DNA of 37,994 nt from Clostridia bacterium. GTDB taxonomy: Bacteria; Bacillota; Clostridia; Oscillospirales; CAG-272. The stretch spans positions 1-37,994 of the forward strand of contig JAFUPK010000096.1 of assembly GCA_017481265.1 (NCBI GenBank). Reading direction: 5' to 3'. The notes under the pieces were generated by a model, which made no database searches, was not told where the DNA came from, and saw only the letters and a program-made list of their open reading frames with translations. Both the position numbers and the translations under genes were made by a program. Numbering within the stretch: the first letter of the stretch is position 1; each line of letters begins with the position of its first letter. Of the stretch, positions 14,017 through 21,579 are shown piece by piece.

Positions 14017-16911
14017 TCAAAGCTCGTATTCGTTTACTGTTACTTCGCCGTTTACGATATCCGCTGTGAGAAGTGTGCGCTCCTTTACAGCAAGAGCTAC
14101 TTCCTTGTCGCCTGTGTGGAGAGTTACGTTCTTCACGTTGCCCTTCTCAGTCCAGTCTGTGTTGAGAAGCATGATCTGTGTCGTCTCACCGTCTACCCAG
14201 CGTGTCCAGAATACCTCACCGCTTTCGTCGGTAACGTAGATCTCGGGGAGAGTCTTTTCTGCAAGTCTTGCTACCCATGCCGCAGAGAAGCTCATAAACT
14301 GCTCGTGACCGGGGTATGCCCAGAATGTGAAGGTGTATACCTCACCCTCGCCGTACTTATACTTCACGAGAAGAGGCTTGCCTGTGTAGGAATCCCAAGC
14401 AACGATCTCAGCACCGCAAAGCTCAACGTCAGCAAGAATAGGCTTGCCGTCCTCGCAGGGACAGTCGCTGGGCATAGCGGAAAGCTCGGGAACATTTATG
14501 CTGTTTCTGTCAGCACAGTTCCACTGACCGCAGTAAACGGTCTCGCCGCGGGACACCTTGATGCCGCAAAGCTCGGAAAGATCTCCACCGTTCATGAGAG
14601 CGAGATCCTCCATATCGCGGAGGAAGTCGCGCTTTTCGTGAGTGCTGAACTGAGGAAGTCCCGTAAGGAGAGTGCCTCCCTTTGCCACATAGCTCTTAAG
14701 CTTGTCGTAATCCTCGGGAATCATAGTATTCCAGCCGAGGTTGAGAAGGAGCTTGTAGTTATCGTAGTAGTCTGCGCTTGCCTCAACGGGAATGCTGTCA
14801 AAGTCACCGTAGGGAGTTCCGGCGAAGAAGAAGCGTCTCTTGTCGTGCTTCTGGAGGAAAGGATGTGTGGATGTACCGGGCATCAGCACGTCAAGCACCT
14901 GATGGCACTTCTCGGGCTGGCAGTGACCCCATTCGGGAGCGTTACTGCCGTACTTGCCCCATACGGAATAGTGGGGATCCTGCTCGGTATCGCAGATGAA
15001 TCCGTTAAAGGGAGCCGCGTAACGTCCCTCGATAAAGCCGATGTTACGTACATTCTTACCCTTTCTCGGATGAGTCTTTGCGAACTTGAAGAAGCTTCTG
15101 GTCATGTCTCTCTTACCCTTGGTAAGAAGGTCATCCCAAGCGATCCTCTCTTCTGTGAAGATATTGAAGAGGGAGTCCTCCTCGTAGATTGTCTCGGCAC
15201 CCATTGCCCAAGGCTGCATAATACAGAGGAAGTACTGACCGATGTGACTCTCCTTGTAAGGCTCATAGCAGTGCATAATGGCAATATGTACGCCCCATGT
15301 ACCGTCGCCGAGGGAATCCGCCGCACCTCTCGCCTGCGAGAGAAGAGGCATTGTAGGTCCTACCATGGTCTCGGCACGAACGAAGTCTGCACCTGCAAGG
15401 TAGGAATATCTGATACCGCCCGATGCGTCGCCGAATGCGGCTGTATCGCAAACGGTGTGCGCCTTGTCGATCTCGATCTTGAGGTGAGCAAGGAACTTAT
15501 CCTTTGCTTCCTTCATGCTCTCGGAGCAGTCCTCGGGTGTGGGATCATATGCATAGACCGTACCGGGGTACTCGTGCTGTCCGCAGTCGTGGAACATATC
15601 GCCGGCACCCTCTGCGAGAGCTCCGCTGAGGTAGTTGTTGCAGGCTGCGGCGTACATTCCGTGCTCCTTGCAGTACTCGCCCCACTTACGGAGAAGCTCG
15701 TCGGGAACGTCGCCGTTGAAGCTGCGGAACATAATGTAGTTTCCGAGACGTGTCCCCTGAGTATAGTCGAGAAGCCAATCCATAAATCCCGTGTCGTCGT
15801 GGGGAACTGTGGTGCAGTCGTAGCCCACCTTAACGGGAACTGTTTCCTCGGAAATATCGTAGACCTCGATGGTCTTCTCATCTGTCGCCGTCTTGATCTT
15901 GGTGCAACGGGGGCATCCGGGAGTAAATGCAAACTCATTCCAGCCCTTCTTACAGTCAACGGTGATCTCCTCTCCGAAAACATCCACCTTAATTTCGGTT
16001 TCGGAGGTAGAATATACCTTACCCTTGAGAGTCTCGCCCACGAGAGCCCACCCCGGAAGCAGAAGCTGACCGTGGTTCATCTCAGCCTGCTTTGCGGTGA
16101 TACGGCTGATGGCGAAGCATACCTCGTTGTGGAGATTCTTAAGTTCAAACTCGTGCTCACCTGCGGGAACATTTACAGTGATCCATGCATCCTCAAGGAG
16201 CTGGAGGTTGTAGTCGTGACGTCTGTAGTAACGTGACCACTCTGCCACCTTCTCGCCGTCGCAGTAGAGTTCGAAGGGGATCATAGCATCCACCTGAGAC
16301 TCTGCTACAGGATCGAACTCGGGAGCACCCATACCGACAGTGTGGATAACTGTATCGGAAACGTCCTTTGTCTTTTCGGGAACTGTATACTTGAACTTGA
16401 CCGTCTCACCGGGGCGGAGCCATGCGAGATCGCATCTTGCCCAAGGGTGAACATCAAGGCCGAGATCCTCTGCATTCCAGATAGTCTGACCGGGAAGGCT
16501 CTCGGGTCTGAACCAGATGTAGCCCGTTCTTGTAACGAGAACAGAGCATCCGAGGTACTTTGGTCCTACGGGGAAGTCAAGCTTTCCCTTTTCAATGATA
16601 TCCTTTGCGGTAAAATCAAAGCTTCCGGACATAGTATTAAGATGGAACACCGCGCCTTCGTCAACGTCAGCTACGATGCGGATTCCTGAAAGTCCTCTCT
16701 TTGTCGTACTCTTCCACGCCGGAGAGTCAAGCTTCGTTTCCTTTGCGCTGTGACCGATTCCGTACCAGGAGTAGGGATATGTAAGCTGATAGATCTCATC
16801 TATCTTCCCGCCGTCTACGGTAAGATCGCCGTCCCAAATGAATGTGGGATGATAAAGTCTTCTGGAGTAAAGGTACTGGTAACCCCAGTCAATGCGAAAA
16901 TCAAGTTTCAT
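14017..16911 (-). CDS. Large glycoside-hydrolase-like protein, family not recognised
   Basis: A 964-residue protein without signal peptide. Residues 1-350 look beta-rich, like a carbohydrate-binding or jelly-roll front part. About 360-660 read like a TIM barrel (GFMDWLLDYTQGTRLGNYIM; an AFGDASGG segment with acidic residues). About 665-800 resemble the flavodoxin-like domain of GH42-type beta-galactosidases (YYDNYKLLLNLGWNTMIP, LKSYVAKGGTLLTG), and 800-964 are beta-rich. This layout is that of an intracellular glycoside hydrolase, but I cannot place it in a numbered family or fix the catalytic residues. Start ATG at 16911 has AAAGGAGAC ahead and a good promoter. It was probably next to the Gfo/Idh/MocA gene before the restriction island inserted between them. 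Confidence 0.65.
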   Translation of the reverse strand: MKLDFRIDWGYQYLYSRRLYHPTFIWDGDLTVDGGKIDEIYQLTYPYSWYGIGHSAKETKLDSPAWKSTTKRGLSGIRIVADVDEGAVFHLNTMSGSFDFTAKDIIEKGKLDFPVGPKYLGCSVLVTRTGYIWFRPESLPGQTIWNAEDLGLDVHPWARCDLAWLRPGETVKFKYTVPEKTKDVSDTVIHTVGMGAPEFDPVAESQVDAMIPFELYCDGEKVAEWSRYYRRHDYNLQLLEDAWITVNVPAGEHEFELKNLHNEVCFAISRITAKQAEMNHGQLLLPGWALVGETLKGKVYSTSETEIKVDVFGEEITVDCKKGWNEFAFTPGCPRCTKIKTATDEKTIEVYDISEETVPVKVGYDCTTVPHDDTGFMDWLLDYTQGTRLGNYIMFRSFNGDVPDELLRKWGEYCKEHGMYAAACNNYLSGALAEGAGDMFHDCGQHEYPGTVYAYDPTPEDCSESMKEAKDKFLAHLKIEIDKAHTVCDTAAFGDASGGIRYSYLAGADFVRAETMVGPTMPLLSQARGAADSLGDGTWGVHIAIMHCYEPYKESHIGQYFLCIMQPWAMGAETIYEEDSLFNIFTEERIAWDDLLTKGKRDMTRSFFKFAKTHPRKGKNVRNIGFIEGRYAAPFNGFICDTEQDPHYSVWGKYGSNAPEWGHCQPEKCHQVLDVLMPGTSTHPFLQKHDKRRFFFAGTPYGDFDSIPVEASADYYDNYKLLLNLGWNTMIPEDYDKLKSYVAKGGTLLTGLPQFSTHEKRDFLRDMEDLALMNGGDLSELCGIKVSRGETVYCGQWNCADRNSINVPELSAMPSDCPCEDGKPILADVELCGAEIVAWDSYTGKPLLVKYKYGEGEVYTFTFWAYPGHEQFMSFSAAWVARLAEKTLPEIYVTDESGEVFWTRWVDGETTQIMLLNTDWTEKGNVKNVTLHTGDKEVALAVKERTLLTADIVNGEVTVNEYEL

Positions 16912-16969
16912 TTTGGATAGTCTCCTTTATGTGAACAGATAAATTTTCGGAATATACTTATACATATTA

Positions 16970-16998
16970 ATTATACCATAATCTCACGCTGTTTTCAA
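16970..16998 (-). promoter_or_regulatory. Promoter of the 14017-16911 gene
   Basis: TTGAAA (16993-16998) and TATAAT (16970-16975) on the minus strand with a 17-base spacer. Confidence 0.75.
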
Positions 16999-17043
16999 TG
17001 AGTAATTGAAAAGGGTAAAAAAGATTATTATATTCCATGAAAT

Positions 17044-17084
17044 AAAAAGAGGATGCATAAGAGCCGTACTCTATAGGACAGTAA
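17044..17084. repeat. Left 41-bp inverted repeat of the restriction island
   Basis: Matches the reverse complement of 19954-19994 at 36 of 41 positions. Outer 20 and inner 9 bases are identical. Confidence 0.85.
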
Positions 17085-17087
17085 TTT

Positions 17088-17120
17088 AAAAAGCAGAAAC
17101 GATTTTCGTTTCTGCTTTTT
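17088..17120 (-). terminator. Terminator inside the left end of the restriction island
   Basis: AAAAAGCAGAAACG pairs with CGTTTCTGCTTTTT around ATTTT. T-runs on both strands make it bidirectional. Confidence 0.85.
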
Positions 17121-17153
17121 GTTATATAAGGTATTAGGATATCCTAAAAAATT

Positions 17154-17176
17154 GGAAAATGTGCCGTACATTTTCC
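17154..17176 (-). terminator. Short hairpin directly after the restriction-methylation gene
   Basis: GGAAAATGT pairs with ACATTTTCC around GCCGT, eight bases beyond the stop codon. On the minus strand the tail is A/T-rich but not a clean T-run. It may work together with the stronger hairpin at 17088-17120. Confidence 0.5.
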
Positions 17177-17183
17177 CGGCTTG

Positions 17184-19673
17184 TTACGGTGTGAGACAAT
17201 TTTGATATTCAAGATATTTTTTGTACTTCTCAAACATAACGACTTTGATGTACTGCTCCATATACTCATAGTCAGGATTTCCCTCGTCAGTTGTAGGGAG
17301 CATAATCTTCATTGCTTTTAATCTATCTTGACTTATTGAATAGCCATGACTGAAACACTCTCTTTGCTTTGACAAAGCTTGTGACAGATAAAGCATAACA
17401 AAACTGCTAATGGTCGCTTTTGGATAAAGTGCATATACATGAGAATCAAGCAAAAATTCGTACGGTTGATAATAAGCTAAACCAACGCCACCGTCGCCGT
17501 CGTTATTCAATGTTATGCAATTACCTTTATATGTACCCTTTTTGTCGTTGGTTGATGCGTAAAATCCTTTCAGGCCGTTATTGACATTCTTTGCTGAAAT
17601 AAGCATATCGTTCCCGTCTGCAAGAGAATTCATATTATTTTGATTTCCTCGTTTGTAATCAAACAAATCAAGAACTTTGAAAGATTTATATATCTTGTTT
17701 GCAAGCAGACTTGACGATGTTGTAAGTTCAGTGTTGACAAAATCTCTGTATTTTTGTATAAACTTGTACTCGCCGTCCTCCTCAAACAGATATTCTCTTC
17801 CTTGCATAACCATAGAAAACTCAAATGTCAAATAGTCACCTATTGTCTTTTCAAAGTCTGCTTCGGTTGGGATTTCGTCATTGAAATAGTAAAAACTATG
17901 TAACCATTCATCTGTCTCTTCTACAGTTGTGTATACACAAAATTTACTTTCTGCTACCATTTCTTCACGCCATACAGACAACAGGTGTGCTTTCTTGTCT
18001 TTGGCTGACTCTGTTTCGACTAAGCCAATATGCGGCGACACCTTATAACCGTCATTTTCAAAGTTGATAAACTTGCAGATTTTATCTTTTTCGTGAGGTA
18101 TTCCGGCCGTAAATACTGCAATGCACGGAACGGTACCTACTCCGTAAAAAGTATCTTTGCTCAAAGAAATAACACCCTCAAGAGTGTGATGTTTCAAAAT
18201 GTTTTCCTTAACCGCTTGCTCATCTTTACTCTTTCCAGTCATAGCAGACTGAGGAACAATAACAGCACATCTTGCCCCAACAGTTAATGAGTTTAGCAAA
18301 TGCTCTGTGAATGCTATCTCGTACAAATCGGGATTTGCCTTGCTTCCTTGTGAGTATGGTGGGTTCATAAAGCCAACGGTGGCACCCTTTAACTGTAATT
18401 GATTAGGGTTCATCTTCAAAAAGTCGGTGTCTATAAGATTGCTCTTGCCGTCGCCTCTTAAAATCATATTTGTAGTTGCTATCGTAAACATATAGGGTTG
18501 AAGTTCAACGCCATGCAGTTGCTTTTGTCTGATATTTCGCTTTTCGTGGTCAGTTTTTGCTTGTTTTAACATTTTGTGCATGGCAGCAATTAAGAACCCT
18601 GCTGTACCACAACAAGGGTCAAAAACAGTATCCGTCGATTTAATATCTACCAAATCACAGAAAAGTTCTGTTATGTGTTTTGGTGTCAAAACAATGCCAA
18701 GTGTCTGTCCATCGCCGCCTGAATAACTCATAAACTCGCCGTAAAATCTTCCAAGATAATCTTCGGTGCTCTTGCTATAACGAATGGAACGATACATTTT
18801 ATCATATAAAAACTCAGTAAAATGCTTTAACGGTGTTTTTTGTAGTTTGGGCTCAATTTCATTAAGCTTTGCAGTATCTTTTATTAAAGAGAACTGAGAC
18901 AAAAGTTTTTGCTTTTTTACTTCAGGCGCCACATTAGCTCTTTGCAAGTTATCGGATATCGCTCTATAAATTTTATCGCCATCGGTTTTTATATTATCAC
19001 CCGTCAATTCATCAATGGCAAAATTTTTGAACTCAATCTCCCTAAGAGCAAGCAATATGCCAGAAACAATAAGTGGCTTATCCGTATCTTTAAGATTACC
19101 GTAGTTTCTCAAATCTTCGTGCAAAGTTGCTGCGTCTTTTAAAATTTCGGCAGTTTCTTTTTCAGTATCTGTATCTTCCTGTAAAATCTCACGAACAAAA
19201 TACTCGTCTATGTTTTCTTTATTAAACGATATAAAAGACTCTACTTCTGGAAGTTCTCTGTAAAAATCCGTTTCATCTATATACACTGGAGAAATTTTGT
19301 GTTTTTTCTCATCACCCGAAACACCAAGCGCTATGATTTTTTTGTAGCTTGTATGCTCTGCAAGGTGTTTACCGTAAAACAATGCGCCATTAACAGCATA
19401 GTCGGTAACAGCTCCTACTTCCTGACTAATAACTCCACCATTGTCAAGTTTGATATGCTTTGATAAGTCTGCTTTGTCCTCGATAACTAAAAGATAATCT
19501 TTGACAACACCCACATATTCGGGAAAGCCTACTCTTCCTGTGCCTTTTTTGGATGCAGTCTTTAGTGCATAATCAATTTCAAGTATTGTGCTCCCTTGTG
19601 CATCAAGGCTAATATCGGCTTGCTTCAAAAGTTCCCATACCCATAAATCTGTTTTAACTTCTTTTTTAGCCAT
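17184..19673 (-). CDS. Single-chain restriction-modification enzyme (nuclease, N6-adenine methylase, recognition domain)
   Basis: An 829-residue protein. Residues 48-70 (FPEYVG...LLVIEDKAD) fit a PD-(D/E)xK nuclease, with Glu65 and Lys67 as likely catalytic residues. About 290-560 is the methylase: motif I DPCCGTAG (352-359) and motif IV NPPY (437-440), the N6-adenine type used by type I and type IIG enzymes. About 640-829 resembles a type I specificity/BcgI-like recognition domain (LISAKNVNNGLKG, LYLSQALSKQRECFSHGYSISQDRLKAMKIMLP). Cutting, methylation and target choice thus lie on one chain, as in type IIG/BcgI-like systems. It overlaps the preceding small gene by eight bases. Recognition sequence unknown. 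Confidence 0.87.
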   Translation of the reverse strand: MAKKEVKTDLWVWELLKQADISLDAQGSTILEIDYALKTASKKGTGRVGFPEYVGVVKDYLLVIEDKADLSKHIKLDNGGVISQEVGAVTDYAVNGALFYGKHLAEHTSYKKIIALGVSGDEKKHKISPVYIDETDFYRELPEVESFISFNKENIDEYFVREILQEDTDTEKETAEILKDAATLHEDLRNYGNLKDTDKPLIVSGILLALREIEFKNFAIDELTGDNIKTDGDKIYRAISDNLQRANVAPEVKKQKLLSQFSLIKDTAKLNEIEPKLQKTPLKHFTEFLYDKMYRSIRYSKSTEDYLGRFYGEFMSYSGGDGQTLGIVLTPKHITELFCDLVDIKSTDTVFDPCCGTAGFLIAAMHKMLKQAKTDHEKRNIRQKQLHGVELQPYMFTIATTNMILRGDGKSNLIDTDFLKMNPNQLQLKGATVGFMNPPYSQGSKANPDLYEIAFTEHLLNSLTVGARCAVIVPQSAMTGKSKDEQAVKENILKHHTLEGVISLSKDTFYGVGTVPCIAVFTAGIPHEKDKICKFINFENDGYKVSPHIGLVETESAKDKKAHLLSVWREEMVAESKFCVYTTVEETDEWLHSFYYFNDEIPTEADFEKTIGDYLTFEFSMVMQGREYLFEEDGEYKFIQKYRDFVNTELTTSSSLLANKIYKSFKVLDLFDYKRGNQNNMNSLADGNDMLISAKNVNNGLKGFYASTNDKKGTYKGNCITLNNDGDGGVGLAYYQPYEFLLDSHVYALYPKATISSFVMLYLSQALSKQRECFSHGYSISQDRLKAMKIMLPTTDEGNPDYEYMEQYIKVVMFEKYKKYLEYQNCLTP

Positions 19674-19857
19674 CTATTTTTACACCCTTTTCTTCTAAAT
19701 ATTTCTTTGCCGCCTCATTAAATAAGTCAGCCATACTATGCATGTTTTCATCGAACACTATGGTTGATTTTAATTGGTTGAATATTTTGGGGTTCATTCT
19801 AAACTGAACCTGTTTTGTTCGATACATTTTATTTTCAGCCTCATTAGACAATTTCAA
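19666..19857 (-). CDS. Small ribbon-helix-helix-like protein, probable regulator of the restriction gene
   Basis: A 63-residue protein. The start is a TTG at 19857 with GGAGG seven bases ahead; the open frame runs further upstream, but that part contains promoter and operators. The segment KQVQFRMNPKIFNQLKS looks like the beta-strand and first helix of a ribbon-helix-helix DNA-binding protein, followed by a second helix (SMADLFNEAAKKYLEEKG). Its last eight bases overlap the restriction-methylation gene, so the two are translationally coupled. Two identical palindromes (ATGATATCAT) sit in its promoter and leader, which suggests it represses itself and times nuclease expression, like controller proteins of other systems. 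An antitoxin-like origin is an alternative. Confidence 0.7.
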   Translation of the reverse strand: MKLSNEAENKMYRTKQVQFRMNPKIFNQLKSTIVFDENMHSMADLFNEAAKKYLEEKGVKIDG

Positions 19858-19870
19858 AACGACACCTCCA

Positions 19871-19904
19871 ATGATATCATCATATCTTGATATAATGATA
19901 TCAT
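19871..19904 (-). promoter_or_regulatory. Twin palindromic operators of the restriction operon
   Basis: ATGATATCAT occurs at 19871-19880 and 19895-19904, spaced 24 bases centre to centre. The distal copy contains the -10 hexamer; the proximal copy lies between the start of transcription and the ribosome site. Binding by the 63-residue protein is inference. Confidence 0.65.
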
Positions 19905-19923
19905 TTTGGGCATAAAAAGTCAA
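19895..19923 (-). promoter_or_regulatory. Promoter of the restriction operon
   Basis: TTGACT (19918-19923) and TATCAT (19895-19900) on the minus strand with a 17-base spacer. The -10 is embedded in a palindromic operator. Confidence 0.7.
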
Positions 19924-19955
19924 GAAAAAAGAGAGCGAAAAATATTCGCTCTCTT
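19924..19955 (-). terminator. Terminator at the right end of the restriction island
   Basis: AAGAGAGCGAA (19929-19939) pairs with TTCGCTCTCTT (19945-19955) and a T-run follows on the minus strand. It stops transcription from the Gfo/Idh/MocA gene just before the island promoter, although it lies inside the island. Confidence 0.8.
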
Positions 19956-19994
19956 ACTGTCCTTAACTGTACGACTCTTATGCATCCTCTTTTT
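19954..19994. repeat. Right 41-bp inverted repeat of the restriction island
   Basis: Reverse complement of the left repeat at 17044-17084 with five mismatches. Ends 10 bases from the stop codon of the neighbouring gene. Confidence 0.85.
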
Positions 19995-20004
19995 GTTCAA
20001 GTCA

Positions 20005-21282
20005 TTATTCGTTTTCGAATGTACCGTCTTGCATTTCTTTTACAAACTTCTCTCTTACTCTGTCATAGACCTCAGCGGGGATATCTACCTCACCTCTCGA
20101 ATATGCGGGGACGAGCATATCACCTGCAGCCTTGGGATCTGTACACAGAGTATCGTTTCTGTAAAGATCGCGCACTGCAGGATCTCTGAGATCGGGAATC
20201 TCAAGAGGGATTCCGCCCTGAAGGAGCGAACGGTATGCAAAAAGTCCGGGAAGCGTCATATCCACAGCCTCATAAACGTCGATATAATCCGCGTTGTCGT
20301 CGCCGAGGATCTTATCAATAAAGCCCTGTATGCAGTAGAAGTCAGCTCCGCCGTGATCGTTGAAGTCTGCAGACGAGAAATCACCTTTGGGAGGCTCACG
20401 CTTCGGCTCATAGTTTGCCTTTGTGATCTCCTCATCCTCGTGACCGTTTTCCTCAAGCTCTATGTAGATTCTTCCCACACCGCCGTTTTTAAGGATGGAA
20501 CGAGAGCACTCCATCTTGCCGGCAGAGCCGTACATTGCATACCAAAGTGTGCTTCTGCGAAGGTTTCCGTTAAGAGCCTTGACTATCGCTCCGTTATTCA
20601 TTGTTACCATAGAGATGCCGAAGCACGCTGTCTTTGCACCGACGCTGCTCCTGCGCTCGTTAAGATAGCTTTCAAATCCGGTAACGGATACGGGGCGAAG
20701 ACCTGTTGCGTGAATGATGGGACCTATGGAATGAGTGCAGTAGAATGTTGAGTAAGCGTAATTTCTCCAGTGGTTCGGGTCACCGAAGGTAAGGCGATGC
20801 CATGCTCCCGAGGAATCGTGAGCGTACTCACATTCAGCAAGCTCAAGCTCTCCGATCTTGCCTTCGCTGTAGAGACGCTTCATTTCCATAGGAGCCGGCA
20901 TAAAGCAGTACTGCTCCGCAAAGCCGTAGACCTTGCCGCTCTTTTCAACCGCTTCAATAAGCTCAACAGCTTCCTTCATATTCTGGAAGGCTGTAACCTC
21001 GCTGTAGACGTGGAATCCACGTTCAAAGCACTTTATCGCAAAGGGTGCGTGCTCATTACCGTAGTTTGCAAGAACCACGATATCCATATCGTGACCCAAG
21101 AACTCATCAAAATCAGTATACATGGCAACGGACTTATTCTCCATTTTATCTGCCATTCTTTTAAGACCGTCTTCCCACTTGTCGCAGATCGCAACGACCT
21201 CTACATTTTTTGCACGCTCGCTGTAGAAGATCATACTCTGTCCGCGCTTGACACCGAGAACTCCGATTTTAAGCTTCTTCAT
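20005..21282 (-). CDS. Gfo/Idh/MocA-family oxidoreductase
   Basis: A 425-residue protein. It begins with a Rossmann fold (KIGVLGVKRGQSM, then VEVVAICDKWED), contains LANYGNEHAPFAIKCFERGFHVYSEV and a later AEQYCFMPAP strand, and continues with the alpha/beta dimerisation domain typical of the family (HWRNYAYSTFYCTHSIGPI with a conserved His). These enzymes oxidise or reduce sugars and related alcohols with NAD(P). The usual EKP motif is replaced by SEVTA at 94-98, so the Lys normally used in catalysis is absent. The ATG at 21282 has AGAAAGG rather far away (about 14 bases). It has its own promoter and a long structured leader. Confidence 0.85.
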   Translation of the reverse strand: MKKLKIGVLGVKRGQSMIFYSERAKNVEVVAICDKWEDGLKRMADKMENKSVAMYTDFDEFLGHDMDIVVLANYGNEHAPFAIKCFERGFHVYSEVTAFQNMKEAVELIEAVEKSGKVYGFAEQYCFMPAPMEMKRLYSEGKIGELELAECEYAHDSSGAWHRLTFGDPNHWRNYAYSTFYCTHSIGPIIHATGLRPVSVTGFESYLNERRSSVGAKTACFGISMVTMNNGAIVKALNGNLRRSTLWYAMYGSAGKMECSRSILKNGGVGRIYIELEENGHEDEEITKANYEPKREPPKGDFSSADFNDHGGADFYCIQGFIDKILGDDNADYIDVYEAVDMTLPGLFAYRSLLQGGIPLEIPDLRDPAVRDLYRNDTLCTDPKAAGDMLVPAYSRGEVDIPAEVYDRVREKFVKEMQDGTFENE

Positions 21283-21474
21283 TTTTTATGACCATGCCTT
21301 TCTTTGATTTGTGCGCTTTTCAGCATTAAGGCTGAAAAAACGGCGACCGACTTTTTTTGTCGCGGGGCACAAAAAGGTTTGAAAAAGTAGATGTGCGCCT
21401 TCGGCACACTTTAATATCAAGCTGACGCCTTGGTTTTGCATTAACCAAAGTTAAAATTTGTGAGCTTGAAAGTC
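21283..21474 (-). promoter_or_regulatory. Structured 5' leader of the Gfo/Idh/MocA gene
   Basis: About 190 bases between the promoter and the start codon hold four hairpins in RNA order: TTGGTT/AACCAA (21430-21448), GTGTGCC/GGCGCAC (21393-21409), GCGAC/GTCGC (21343-21363), which is followed on the minus strand by CG and six T, and TTCAGC/GCTGAA (21319-21336). The third looks like an intrinsic terminator. It could be an attenuator, or remains of a repeat element. I do not match it to a known riboswitch. Confidence 0.4.
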
Positions 21475-21480
21475 AATTGC

Positions 21481-21509
21481 ATTATAACACAGATACTCAG
21501 TAAAAGCAA
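21481..21509 (-). promoter_or_regulatory. Promoter of the Gfo/Idh/MocA gene
   Basis: TTGCTT (21504-21509) and TATAAT (21481-21486) on the minus strand with a 17-base spacer. Confidence 0.75.
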
Positions 21510-21527
21510 TAATTATTGAAAATTCCC

Positions 21528-21563
21528 TCAAAAAAATCAAGCTCACTTTTCGGTGAGCTTGAT
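21528..21563 (-). terminator. Terminator of the typA-serS transcript
   Basis: ATCAAGCTCAC pairs with GTGAGCTTGAT, with a run of seven T on the minus strand just beyond the serS stop. Confidence 0.9.
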
Positions 21564-21579
21564 CTCTTCTGTTTTAAAA

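Larger units (their letters stand above)
17044..19994. mobile_element. Restriction-modification island bounded by 41-bp inverted repeats
   Basis: A 2.95-kb block containing only a small regulator gene and a restriction-methylation gene. It is visibly richer in A+T than its neighbours. Its ends are 17044-17084 and the reverse complement of 19954-19994: 36 of 41 bases match, including 20 identical bases at the outer ends (AAAAAGAGGATGCATAAGAG). No transposase or integrase is present and I see no clear target duplication. It lies between the Gfo/Idh/MocA gene (stop 10 bases away) and the 14017-16911 gene. It looks like a mobilised cassette moved by a partner enzyme elsewhere. Confidence 0.65.

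Noticed and set aside
13972-16236. A 754-codon open frame on the plus strand
   Set aside because: It is antisense to the 964-residue protein gene, with no ribosome site or promoter, and its Cys/Val/Leu-rich product is the usual shadow of codon bias.
19906-20751. A 281-codon open frame on the plus strand across the island border
   Set aside because: Antisense to the Gfo/Idh/MocA gene, no ribosome site, and it runs through the inverted repeat and a terminator.
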